Source of the DNA: Thermovirga sp.
GTDB taxonomy: Bacteria > Synergistota > Synergistia > Synergistales > Thermovirgaceae
Length of the DNA: 64,000 bases
Direction of reading: 5' to 3'
NCBI RefSeq assembly: GCF_017656375.1
Contig: NZ_JACDOB010000001.1
Span: 207,766 to 271,765, forward strand
In this document: piece by piece, positions 36,031 through 43,949 of the stretch
Numbering within the stretch: the first letter of the stretch is position 1
How the letters are laid out: the number at the start of each line of letters is the position of its first letter
Notes under the pieces: generated by a model
The model's database searches: none
Told to the model about the DNA's origin: nothing
Seen by the model: only the letters and a program-made list of their open reading frames with translations
Made by a program: the position numbers and the translations under genes

Positions 36031-36137
36031 GTGGAGACCCAGTTTACTCGCATCACCCAAAAATATCCGCTTACCGTTGCTCCCTCCCGGGCCTGGCGGG
36101 GTTCGCGGCTTTTTGCCGTGCGAGGCTGGGTCTCCAC
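36031..36137 (-). ncRNA. ffs: Small SRP RNA (4.5S type)
   Basis: On the minus strand the ends GTGGAGACCCAG and CTGGGTCTCCAC are perfectly complementary and close a 107-base rod. The apical SRP core reads GAACCCCGCCAGG then CCCGGGAGGGAGCAACGGTAAG, close to the Bacillus/E. coli Ffh-binding element. The tetraloop is GGGA instead of the usual GGAA, still a GNRA loop. It lies directly after tRNA-Ser(GGA). This RNA pairs with Ffh to target membrane and exported proteins. Confidence 0.88.
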
Positions 36138-36175
36138 GAAAAAACCGAATGTTTGATTTTCAAATTCGAATAAAA

Positions 36176-36265
<90 letters not shown>

Positions 36266-36319
36266 GCGTTGTCTACGCACTGACACTATCTCCAATTTTT
36301 ATTATAACATCTTTCACCT

Positions 36320-36412
36320 TGGCGGAGAGAGTGGGATTTGAACCCACGAGACGGCTCATCACCGCCTAGACGATTTCGAGTCGCCCGCCTTCGACCACTC
36401 GGCCACCTCTCC
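36320..36412 (-). tRNA. tRNA-Ser (anticodon CGA), CCA encoded
   Basis: Acceptor GGAGAGG/TCTCTCC, anticodon stem GGCGA/TCGTC with loop CTCGAAA (anticodon CGA), long variable arm, T-loop TTCAAAT, discriminator G and encoded CCA. Its 5' 54 bases lie inside the reading frame of tadA on the same strand. It is separated from the next tRNA-Ser by 54 bases. Confidence 0.95.
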
Positions 36413-36883
36413 ACCCCGTTGTAACCCTCTAGATCTTAACCTATCAAAAAAAACCTGTAGTATTTTAGCACATTCTTGCTCAAGAATTCCACCTGTCACT
36501 TCACAGTTATGATTAAGCCTGCCGTCCCTAGGGATATTATAGAGTGTTCCGCATGCCCCTCCCTTAGGATCAAAAGCCCCGAATACGACATGCTTTATTC
36601 TGGCCAAGACCAAAGCCCCAGCACACATAGGGCATGGCTCCAAAGTGACAAATATTTTGCATCCTTCCAGCTTCCAAGTTCCAAGCCTCTGGGCTGCATC
36701 TCTTATAGCTAAAATCTCAGCATGGGCCGTAGGATCTTGCCTTTGAACAGTTTGATTATATCCTTCACCTATAATTCTATCCTCTTTGACTACTACAGCC
36801 CCTACAGGTACTTCACCTTGCGCAGCACCTATCTTTGCTAGCCCAATCGCCCTGTTCATCATTTTTTCTAAAATATCATTCAA
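36359..36883 (-). CDS. tadA: tRNA-specific adenosine deaminase
   Basis: Deaminates A34 of tRNA-Arg(ACG) to inosine. Zinc/proton-relay motif HAEILAI (about 54-60) and PCPMCAGAL (about 83-91) are intact, followed by FDPKGGACGTLYNI. The start is TTG at 36883 with GAGGAG nine bases upstream. The frame has no stop until 36359, so the last 18 codons run through the 5' half of tRNA-Ser(CGA); homologues end near residue 155-160. The natural substrate tRNA-Arg(ACG) is at 45275-45351. Confidence 0.93.
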   Translation of the reverse strand: MNDILEKMMNRAIGLAKIGAAQGEVPVGAVVVKEDRIIGEGYNQTVQRQDPTAHAEILAIRDAAQRLGTWKLEGCKIFVTLEPCPMCAGALVLARIKHVVFGAFDPKGGACGTLYNIPRDGRLNHNCEVTGGILEQECAKILQVFFDRLRSRGLQRGGEVAEWSKAGDSKSSRR

Positions 36884-36986
36884 GGGGCAGATCTCCTCTC
36901 AAAGACGGACCGGGAGGAATTTTACCAGAATTATTTTTAATTGAGAAGGGGTAATTTGCGACGAATTTCAATCTTTATCCATTACG

Positions 36987-39410
36987 TTAACTCCGTCTCC
37001 TGTTTTTAAAACTAAGTACCAAAAACAAAAGAATGAGCCCAAAGCAAATTGCTACAACCACCCATAGAAGTAAAGGCACTTTTCCAAATATGCTTATAGA
37101 CTTAGCTCCGTTCTCTGCTTTTTCGATAGGATTCTGAGTTTGAAGGCTCTTAGCCACGTATTCCCCATTCTCCTCTGAAACAATGGCAATTGCTCCACTT
37201 TTAAAATTCCACTCTCCAAATAAACCTTCTAAAATGCTATTTGGCAATGTTTTTGCTTTTTCCCCAAAGAACAACACCATTAATGAGTCCTCGCCCTTAG
37301 CTCTTACCGCAACCAGTATAGGAAATTTATTATGCAAGCTAGCATAAGAAACGCTACCCATAGTCATTTCCCAGAACTTATGCAAATTGATATCTTTTCC
37401 CCTTAGTTCATCCATCTTTATCAAAACTATGCCTGAAACTCGTTCTTTTGGCATATCTTTTAATTGATTTTCTGTCAGAAAAAAATCAATTTGGAAATTA
37501 ACCTTATTTTCTATAGCTTTTAAAATTGGAGTCAGTAAGTTTAAATCCTCAAAGGCAAACAAGGGAATGTCCCATACACCTATTTCTCTCCCCACCCATA
37601 GAAACGGCAGATCCTTCAAATACAACCTGCCATTACCCAAACTCCTAAAATCTTCGACACAGAAGGAAAGTTCATCTATTACAACCCACATCACACTGGA
37701 TGGAGGTCTTACAGCATTCCCAAAATGTGATTTCATATGAAAACTAATAACCACATCCAAAGAATCATCAGATGAAATATCATAGTCCATAACAGGCACA
37801 AGAAGCTCAAGAGTATCTCCTATCCTTGATGCTTCCTTCAATTTTCTGCTCGTTCTTCCATGTCCCTTAATCTCTACCTGGACTTCGGTTTGATCCAAAG
37901 AAATAAAAGGAGATGTCCTTATTCTTAAGAGCATCTTCCCTTTTGCGATTTTCCCCATTGTATCCGGAAGTGAAGATGTAAAAGTTAATCTCTCATCAAG
38001 AGCATCTCTGATTACGACCTCTTTTTTAAGTAAAGGTATTTTTATTAAACAACTTTCTGTTCCTGAGCTTGCACCAAGATAATATTCCCTCAAATCCTTA
38101 TCTTTTAATGACAAACTGCTAACCGCTGGTAGCTCTGCGGGGACATCCGAAAAAAGCAATTTGACAACTTTTCGCAATAAAAACTTATCCTTTGCGGTAA
38201 TAAAGAAACGAACTCTACCAGCTTTATTTCTAAAACATGACAGGAAAACATTCTTCTCTTTTTCTTCGTCCAGCATAAAGGCTTTTTTCAAATAATCTGG
38301 AAAATCCGATTCAAGCCCGAAAAAGATTATGTCCTCCTTCGAAAAGTCAGCACCATTATTTATTTGCTTAAAAATGGACGAAAGTGATTTGAATTTTATC
38401 CTCGTCTTGGAACGAACGGCTATATAAAGAGCAGTTTTGTATACGTCAAGAGGCTGGTTCTCTGGCATCACCAGCAGGATTTCATCTTTGAATTTTTCTT
38501 TTTCAGTTAGGAGTTCTCCCAAATCCGAAAGAGTTAAGGGACGTTCTGGATAAGACAAAATAGATAAGTTGCTAGTTTTAGAAATTTTCAACCATCCAGC
38601 AGAGCCATTTATAAAGCTTAATATTTCTAATTTATTAATCCCCTTTTTTAACCTCTTTTTCTCAAGAGGGACCTTTAGTACTTTTTTAGGGCTCTTAGAA
38701 TCATGGAGCATAAAACATTTTTCCGGATATCCATTAAGAAAAACAACAATATGAGAACGACTATCTTCTCTCACGCCTTCACAGCTTATATTAAGCTCCA
38801 GTATTGCTTCCTCCCCCCGGGCTAAGCTACTTTCCAGATCAAGGTCTATGATTTGGCGCGTCACTCCCGGTTTTATCAATAATTCTTCCTGAAATAGCAA
38901 AAATTTTTTTCCTAGCTTCCCATCGGACAAGATATATGGGCTCCTTCTCAATCCCAAACTTCCAAAAGGACTCCTTTTTCCAAAATAAAATGTTTGTAGA
39001 GGGTACGGTGGTTCCTGGCTATTAGGATAAAAATCCACCACTATACGGGGTGGATTATCTAATTCATACACATGTGCTCCCATGTTCTCTTCACCAAGGT
39101 CTATAAGTATTTTTGTAGTTGAATCACTAGATTTAACACGATATGATGCCTTGATCCTGCTTCCCGGAAAATAACCAAAGTGAGGTATTGCTTTCTCAGG
39201 CGAATCTTCCACAATGAGAGTAAAGAACCTACCATTATTGACATAGTTATAATCTGCTCTTTTGCTTAAATCCACTACTAATCTTAGTCCTTTGGGTTGA
39301 ACTCCTGCTCTTATAGAAGATATCTTCGCTTCCGCCTTGAAAGGCAACAAACCTACTGATATGACAAACAGAAACACAAAAACCCCCAAACAAGTACACC
39401 TAAAGCGCAT
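36987..39410 (-). CDS. Exported, membrane-anchored protein with AMIN-like and BcsB-like parts
   Basis: 807 residues. A signal peptide (about 1-28, VFLFVISVGLLPFKAEA) is followed by an AMIN-like beta domain (about 30-127, ending PPRIVVDFYP). The middle alternates jelly-roll-like beta segments (SHIVVFLNGYPEKC, residues about 215-230) with alpha/beta segments (EDIIFFGLESDFP), a layout like cellulose-synthase subunit BcsB. A single C-terminal helix (about 782-802) and a basic tail NRRRS anchor it in the inner membrane, with the bulk outside. No BcsA-type glycosyltransferase is nearby. It starts nine bases after grdX. The BcsB relation is a judgement by eye. Confidence 0.5.
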   Translation of the reverse strand: MRFRCTCLGVFVFLFVISVGLLPFKAEAKISSIRAGVQPKGLRLVVDLSKRADYNYVNNGRFFTLIVEDSPEKAIPHFGYFPGSRIKASYRVKSSDSTTKILIDLGEENMGAHVYELDNPPRIVVDFYPNSQEPPYPLQTFYFGKRSPFGSLGLRRSPYILSDGKLGKKFLLFQEELLIKPGVTRQIIDLDLESSLARGEEAILELNISCEGVREDSRSHIVVFLNGYPEKCFMLHDSKSPKKVLKVPLEKKRLKKGINKLEILSFINGSAGWLKISKTSNLSILSYPERPLTLSDLGELLTEKEKFKDEILLVMPENQPLDVYKTALYIAVRSKTRIKFKSLSSIFKQINNGADFSKEDIIFFGLESDFPDYLKKAFMLDEEKEKNVFLSCFRNKAGRVRFFITAKDKFLLRKVVKLLFSDVPAELPAVSSLSLKDKDLREYYLGASSGTESCLIKIPLLKKEVVIRDALDERLTFTSSLPDTMGKIAKGKMLLRIRTSPFISLDQTEVQVEIKGHGRTSRKLKEASRIGDTLELLVPVMDYDISSDDSLDVVISFHMKSHFGNAVRPPSSVMWVVIDELSFCVEDFRSLGNGRLYLKDLPFLWVGREIGVWDIPLFAFEDLNLLTPILKAIENKVNFQIDFFLTENQLKDMPKERVSGIVLIKMDELRGKDINLHKFWEMTMGSVSYASLHNKFPILVAVRAKGEDSLMVLFFGEKAKTLPNSILEGLFGEWNFKSGAIAIVSEENGEYVAKSLQTQNPIEKAENGAKSISIFGKVPLLLWVVVAICFGLILLFLVLSFKNRRRS

Positions 39411-39418
39411 TTGCGTAA

Positions 39419-39787
39419 CTACCTACTTCCTAAAAGATTACTCAAAAAGTCAAAATCTAAAAAAGCGTAATCCTTCAAAACTTCAGGTTTTACTTCTTCC
39501 CACTTCTTTGCATAACCAAAAAGCTTGGTTGATGCATTTTGAAGGAGCAGCAAATCTGACCCTTTCACTTCTTCGCTTTTCTTACTCTCAAGGACTAAAG
39601 TCCTGTAAGGGTTCTTGAATAAAGAAGCATTTGGTGGAAGCGGTGAACAAAAAAGAACATAACCGTTCATGACATACTCCATCGCTTTTTGAAGCACATT
39701 CAAAGGTGTTCCGTCCACTTTCAATGCTCTATCAGGATATCTTTCTATTACCATAGGGTTATTGGTAATCAATATCTTTTTTCTCAT
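39419..39787 (-). CDS. grdX: GrdX-like protein of glycine/betaine reductase clusters
   Basis: A 122-residue soluble protein whose start ILITNNPMVIERYPD and internal DGTPLNVLQKAMEYVMNGYVLFCSPLPPNAS look like GrdX, a small protein of unknown role regularly encoded beside grd genes. Its position 145 bases downstream of grdB supports this. The recognition is from memory of the family and not verified. Confidence 0.62.
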   Translation of the reverse strand: MRKKILITNNPMVIERYPDRALKVDGTPLNVLQKAMEYVMNGYVLFCSPLPPNASLFKNPYRTLVLESKKSEEVKGSDLLLLQNASTKLFGYAKKWEEVKPEVLKDYAFLDFDFLSNLLGSR

Positions 39788-39848
39788 TGTCTATACTCCA
39801 TTCTGCTAGGAAAAGTAAATATCAACACCAATTATACATCTATAACAC

Positions 39849-39892
39849 TAGGGAAGGGATAGCCAACAATATAAAAGGCCTACCCTCCCCTA
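39849..39892 (-). other. Imperfect hairpin between grdB and grdX
   Basis: TAGGGGAGGG and CCCTTCCCTA with inner GGCC/GGCT pairing form a long imperfect stem in the 145-base gap. There is no clear T-run after it, so it may slow rather than stop transcription, or stabilise the grdEB mRNA end. Confidence 0.4.
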
Positions 39893-39931
39893 TATCAGCT
39901 ACATATTGCTAGGTTAATAAATCTATTTATC

Positions 39932-41242
39932 CTATTTATTGAAAATAGTTTGTTCTTTTATCTCAGTCTGTATAGCTTTAAGAGCCCTTTCTAAAACTTC
40001 CCTTCTTATTGCCTTGTCAACTTCATCCCCTTTGTCGGGAGCTCCTACAGGGTGAGGAATTGCAATACCTGGGACTATTCTGTTGGCTCCAACTGTCAGC
40101 ATTATAGGAACAATTGTGGCTATCTGTACTACCGGAATATCAGCTGAGGCTTCAATTTCTCTTGTCATCGATGCTCCGCACCGAGTACAAGTTCCTCAGG
40201 TAGAAGTTAGAATTACAGCGTCAACTCCTGCTTTCTTAAGATCCTCTCCTATCTCCTTACCAAATCTCTCAGCATTGGCAACAGAAGTCCCTGTACCCGT
40301 CGTCGTGTATACATAATCGTACAACTTACCAAAAACTCCCTCTTTTTCCAGTTGACGCATAACGTCCACCGGTAACACAACATCAGGATCCTTGTTTGCC
40401 CAAACCCTGTCATAACCTCCATGGATAGATTCGAATATTTCTGGGCTAAGGTCGTCTATGCCCGAAATATCGTACTTCCCATAACTCTCCGCCGAAGATA
40501 CTCTTATACGATCTGGATTTCCTTTCGGCACTACTCCACCAGATGAAACAAGTGCTATGGTTGCATTTTTGATATCCTTCACTGGCTTTGCAGGAGTTAT
40601 CTTCTTAAAGGTAGGCATCTCATATTCTGTTTTAAACAGCTCTCCTTTTAGCTTTTTCAAGAGCATGTCTACAGCACGTTTTGCCCCATTTTCTTCGTAG
40701 AAAAAGTTTTTTCTTATTCCTCTGTGGAAATATCCCTCTTCTTCGGCTGGCCTTAGCTTTTGGCCCTTTAACAATTTTAAGCTCAACGTTGTGATATTTT
40801 GCAGAGCATCCTTCATGCCTCTTGCACTATCTGCAGTTTTCACTATAAAGGTTTTGTTTGAGTACAATTCAACCCCTGGATTCTCATAATACATCCCTGT
40901 AACGGTAGGAATCCCTAATATTTCACCAGCTGTAACACATATATCTCCACACGCTACCCCATACCGCCCTGCATTAAAGGCTGGGCCTGCTATCAATAAA
41001 TCTGGAGAAAACCCCTTTATAAGCTCCAAACACCTTTCCCTTGCTATTTCTATATTTTCTCCATAATAGCTATCTCCACAAACAACTGTACCCACAACTT
41101 CGGCTTCATCTCCTAGCAAGAAGTTTATTTGCATTGCTGGCCCCAGGGGCTCTCTTTTGGCGAAGGGTTCCTGATGCGCTGCCTCTTCTCCACCCATACC
41201 AGCAAAAAATTGATTTATATAACACACTACTTTGTAGGCCAC
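39932..41242 (-). CDS. grdB: Glycine/sarcosine/betaine reductase component B, selenocysteine subunit
   Basis: The substrate-binding selenoprotein subunit of component B. The frame is 436 aa with an in-frame TGA at 40196-40198 (residue 349) read as selenocysteine. Around it the sequence reads TST-U-GTCTRCGAS, the conserved UxxCxxC motif; the remainder MTREIEASADIPVVQI and the usual GANRIVPGIAIPHPVG continue in frame. Upstream VCYINQFFAGMGGEE is the family start. The start is GTG at 41242 with GGGGAGG eight bases upstream. It follows grdE by 15 bases. Substrate (glycine, sarcosine or betaine) cannot be told. Confidence 0.93.
40161..40191 (-). promoter_or_regulatory. Bacterial SECIS hairpin for the grdB UGA
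   Basis: Four bases after the UGA a stem-loop forms in the mRNA: lower stem CTTGT/ACAAG, a small internal loop, upper stem TCGGTG/CATCGA and the apical loop CGGAG. The loop lies 18-22 bases past the UGA, in the range for bacterial SelB-binding elements, and includes the expected G. Confidence 0.75.
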
Positions 41243-41257
41243 TACATCCACCTCCCC

Positions 41258-42544
41258 TTATACCCAACGGGCCCCTATGCGGCCAAACCCCAATTCACTA
41301 GTTGAGCCTATAATTGCCTGCAGCTCCACAAACATCGATCCATCTTCTCTGAGACTTTCTTCAGCACCACCAGAAAGGTTTGCTATCGCCTCTGGATAAC
41401 CTATAACCTTATTCATCGGTGGAAGCTCCACCATTTCATTCACATTGCCAGTGGATACAAAAGCATCCATTTCAGGGGTCGCATCTGCCAAGCCTTGACT
41501 CTTTCCATCAACCCCTGCTGCCTCATCAGAGATAATCACTGTTTTTATGCCCGACTTCTCACATATTTTCGCATTCATGCACAAATCTGTATCAGGGTTA
41601 CCGTAGCCTTCTTCAGATATAACGGCCCCATCTGCACCTAGCAATTTTGCCAGCTTAGCATTAAACCACGCCGCACGTTCTTTTCCAGACAATCTGGTAT
41701 CTTCAAGAGTAGGAATCACGCCAAGGAAGTTTAGTTCCTTACCGTGCCTTCTATAAAGCTCTTCCACTATTGGATCATTCTGGTGATGATATGTAGTGTT
41801 CTTATCACATGCGGACACACAATTTCCAGAGACCATGGCTCCATCGAATTTCTCATTTGGGTGTATCAAAGTAGGTACAATATGTTTCATATCCGCACCG
41901 TAAAGATACGTGTCATGCAGCAAGCCCTGTGTTATGGACATACAAAAATAAACTATCTTCGGAAGGTGTGGATACTTGGCGTTCTCTTCGTCTAGGCTGC
42001 CCTTTTCGTAAACTTTCGTTCTATCAGGCTTAGCATCTCTACATTTATCGGCCAGATAGTAAGCTAACTTCAATCCTGCAATCCTTAAAGCTTCCTCATA
42101 TTCATGTTTCTCCAGCCCATCTTTAGGTTTTACAACCAAAACTACATTGCTTGTACGAGAAAAGGGGTTGTATTCAGCTCCTGGCCCTGACATGTCTATC
42201 AAGCCTTCCTGGAAAGCAACTATTGGGCCACATGTCACTACCGCAGCTCCCTTAAGGACCAGTGTAGCTCCTTCACCTACTGTCTCCATACCTCCTATAA
42301 ATCCAGGAAAAACTTCCCCTCTACCCTCCAATTTACAACGAGGCTCTACTACATCTTTAACTGGAATTATCCTGACACTTTCCCCAGGCCGAGCCAAATC
42401 TAAATCTACATATTCGAAACGAGGATCATCGGAGACATAACTGATGGCTTCATTCCTGTTTACAAACAAAACCCCATCACAGACCTCTGTCCTTTCACCC
42501 CACTTCACATTTGCAATCAAAACCTCTCTCAACTCCAGCCTCAC
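41258..42544 (-). CDS. grdE: Glycine/sarcosine/betaine reductase component B, pyruvoyl proprotein
   Basis: Precursor of the alpha and beta subunits of component B (428 aa). In this family self-cleavage at an Asn-Cys bond turns the Cys into a pyruvoyl group that binds the substrate amine; Cys242 in VSGNCVSACD (238-247) is placed exactly so. The DKNTTYHHQNDPIVEELY block and LPPMNKVIGYPEAIANLSGG are also family-typical. The start is GTG with GAAGGGGGAT upstream. It is first in the unit grdE-grdB-grdX and divergent from a CdaR/PucR-type regulator. grdA, grdC and grdD are not in the window. Confidence 0.92.
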   Translation of the reverse strand: MRLELREVLIANVKWGERTEVCDGVLFVNRNEAISYVSDDPRFEYVDLDLARPGESVRIIPVKDVVEPRCKLEGRGEVFPGFIGGMETVGEGATLVLKGAAVVTCGPIVAFQEGLIDMSGPGAEYNPFSRTSNVVLVVKPKDGLEKHEYEEALRIAGLKLAYYLADKCRDAKPDRTKVYEKGSLDEENAKYPHLPKIVYFCMSITQGLLHDTYLYGADMKHIVPTLIHPNEKFDGAMVSGNCVSACDKNTTYHHQNDPIVEELYRRHGKELNFLGVIPTLEDTRLSGKERAAWFNAKLAKLLGADGAVISEEGYGNPDTDLCMNAKICEKSGIKTVIISDEAAGVDGKSQGLADATPEMDAFVSTGNVNEMVELPPMNKVIGYPEAIANLSGGAEESLREDGSMFVELQAIIGSTSELGFGRIGARWV

Positions 42545-42564
42545 ATTGATATCCCCCTTCTAAA

Positions 42565-42585
42565 CTTTGTAGGCTTTTTACAAAG
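42565..42585. promoter_or_regulatory. Inverted repeat upstream of grdE
   Basis: A perfect CTTTGTA-N7-TACAAAG inverted repeat lies 21 bases before the grdE start, in the 162-base region divergent to the regulator gene. It could be an operator or an mRNA leader hairpin. The rest of the region is very A+T-rich; a TATAAT at about 42670 may serve the regulator gene. Confidence 0.45.
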
Positions 42586-42706
42586 TATATAATCAAAGAG
42601 ATTGTTTGTTGTTGTAATCCTGAACTAAAAATAGGCTTATTATATTTTATTTTTGTGCAATTGAACATATAATAAAATCACCCAAAAATGAAAGAAGGAG
42701 ATTCAG

Positions 42707-43876
42707 GTGCTAGAGAGGTTCGCACAGGTCATATGCGACACCACATGGGAAATCATAGGTTACGAAGTAATAATTACTGACCAAAAGGCGGTAATTATAG
42801 GATCAAGCAATCCCAGCAGAATAGGGACAATTCATCAACCTTCGATAGATTCAATGAATCTTAAGAAAGAAATTTTCACAGACGAAAAGCAAGCTATGAA
42901 ATGGATTGGGGTCAAGCCTGGAGTTACATTGCCCATATCATTGGGAGGCGAGGTCGTAGGCTCTATAGCTATAGCTGGCAATCACAAAGAAGTAGCTAAA
43001 TATGGTCATCTAGTCCAAAAACATGCTGAAATTTTTCTTCATGAACAGGTTATTACAGAATCTAGCCTTGCAAGAGAAAGAGCTTTAAGTGATTTAGTAT
43101 CTATCTTGGCCTCCTTTAGACCTACGGAAGATGATTCCTCGGTAATTCTAGTTAGGGGAAAAGAACTTGGTTACAATCTTAATAAACTCAGAATATGCTT
43201 GGCGATAGAGTTAATCAATACGGAAAAGCAAGGGGAAATAATCGCCTTCAATACCATCAGGAACACAATACTGCCGATCTTGAGAAATGTTTTCAGCGAC
43301 CCTCAGGACATAGTGGCACACATAGGAGAAATGCGATTTGCAGTAATAAAAGCTCTTTCTCCTGAAATAGCTGAAAATCCTGAAAAACTAAAGAAAAAAT
43401 TCTTTACCGCCTATAAAACCCTCCAAAACAATTTCGAAAGGTACTCATATGAAATTTATATGGGAATAGGTAACCCTGCAAAAGGAATAGAATCCCTTCA
43501 TGAATCCTATAGAAGCTCTTGGAAAGCAATAGATATAGCTTCTGGGAAAGCCCTTGGAATATATTCCATTGGAAGCTATAGAGTGGAGGAGCTTTTGACA
43601 ACTGTAAATAAGAACGAAGCAAAGACATTCGCCACTCAGACTTTAAGCAAACTGGAGCAGTTGAACGATTGGGATGAAATCAAAAGAACTTTTCTGGCCT
43701 GGTTAGAAAACCCGTTCAACCCTAGCGAAGTTTCCAAAAATCTCAATATTCATAGAAACACTCTAAACTACAGATTGGACAAAATAAAAAGGGCATCCCA
43801 ATTGGATCCCCGAAATTTCAAAGATGCTTTCTGCTTGTTTTTGGCCTTAACTATTCGATCTAAAGAGAACAAATAG
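42707..43876 (+). CDS. CdaR/PucR-type transcriptional regulator
   Basis: 389 residues. The N-terminal part (about 1-130, FAQVICDTTWEIIGYEVIITD then GVTLPISLGGEVVGSIAIAG) matches the diacid-recognition/GAF-like sensor of CdaR. The central GGDEF-like region follows, and the C-terminal PucR HTH (about 315-380) ends in NPFNPSEVSKNLNIHRNTLNYRLDKI. The start is GTG with GAAGGAG six bases upstream. It faces grdE-grdB, so it is the natural candidate to regulate them; that is inference. The effector is unknown. Confidence 0.82.
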   Translation: MLERFAQVICDTTWEIIGYEVIITDQKAVIIGSSNPSRIGTIHQPSIDSMNLKKEIFTDEKQAMKWIGVKPGVTLPISLGGEVVGSIAIAGNHKEVAKYGHLVQKHAEIFLHEQVITESSLARERALSDLVSILASFRPTEDDSSVILVRGKELGYNLNKLRICLAIELINTEKQGEIIAFNTIRNTILPILRNVFSDPQDIVAHIGEMRFAVIKALSPEIAENPEKLKKKFFTAYKTLQNNFERYSYEIYMGIGNPAKGIESLHESYRSSWKAIDIASGKALGIYSIGSYRVEELLTTVNKNEAKTFATQTLSKLEQLNDWDEIKRTFLAWLENPFNPSEVSKNLNIHRNTLNYRLDKIKRASQLDPRNFKDAFCLFLALTIRSKENK

Positions 43877-43949
43877 TGAAGCTTGCATAAATGCAAATCT
43901 ATACTCTTCACGAAAAGACAAGTTTTGCGGTTTATGTTATATTTCCCCT

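Noticed and set aside
39932..41251. Two separate genes, or a frameshifted grdB, at the TGA near 40196
   Set aside because: Both parts are in the same frame, the motif around the TGA is the Sec motif of the family, and a SECIS-like hairpin follows; no base needs changing.
43876..43911. GTGAAG...CTTCAC hairpin after the CdaR-like regulator gene as a terminator
   Set aside because: The stem is short, the loop large and no T-run follows.
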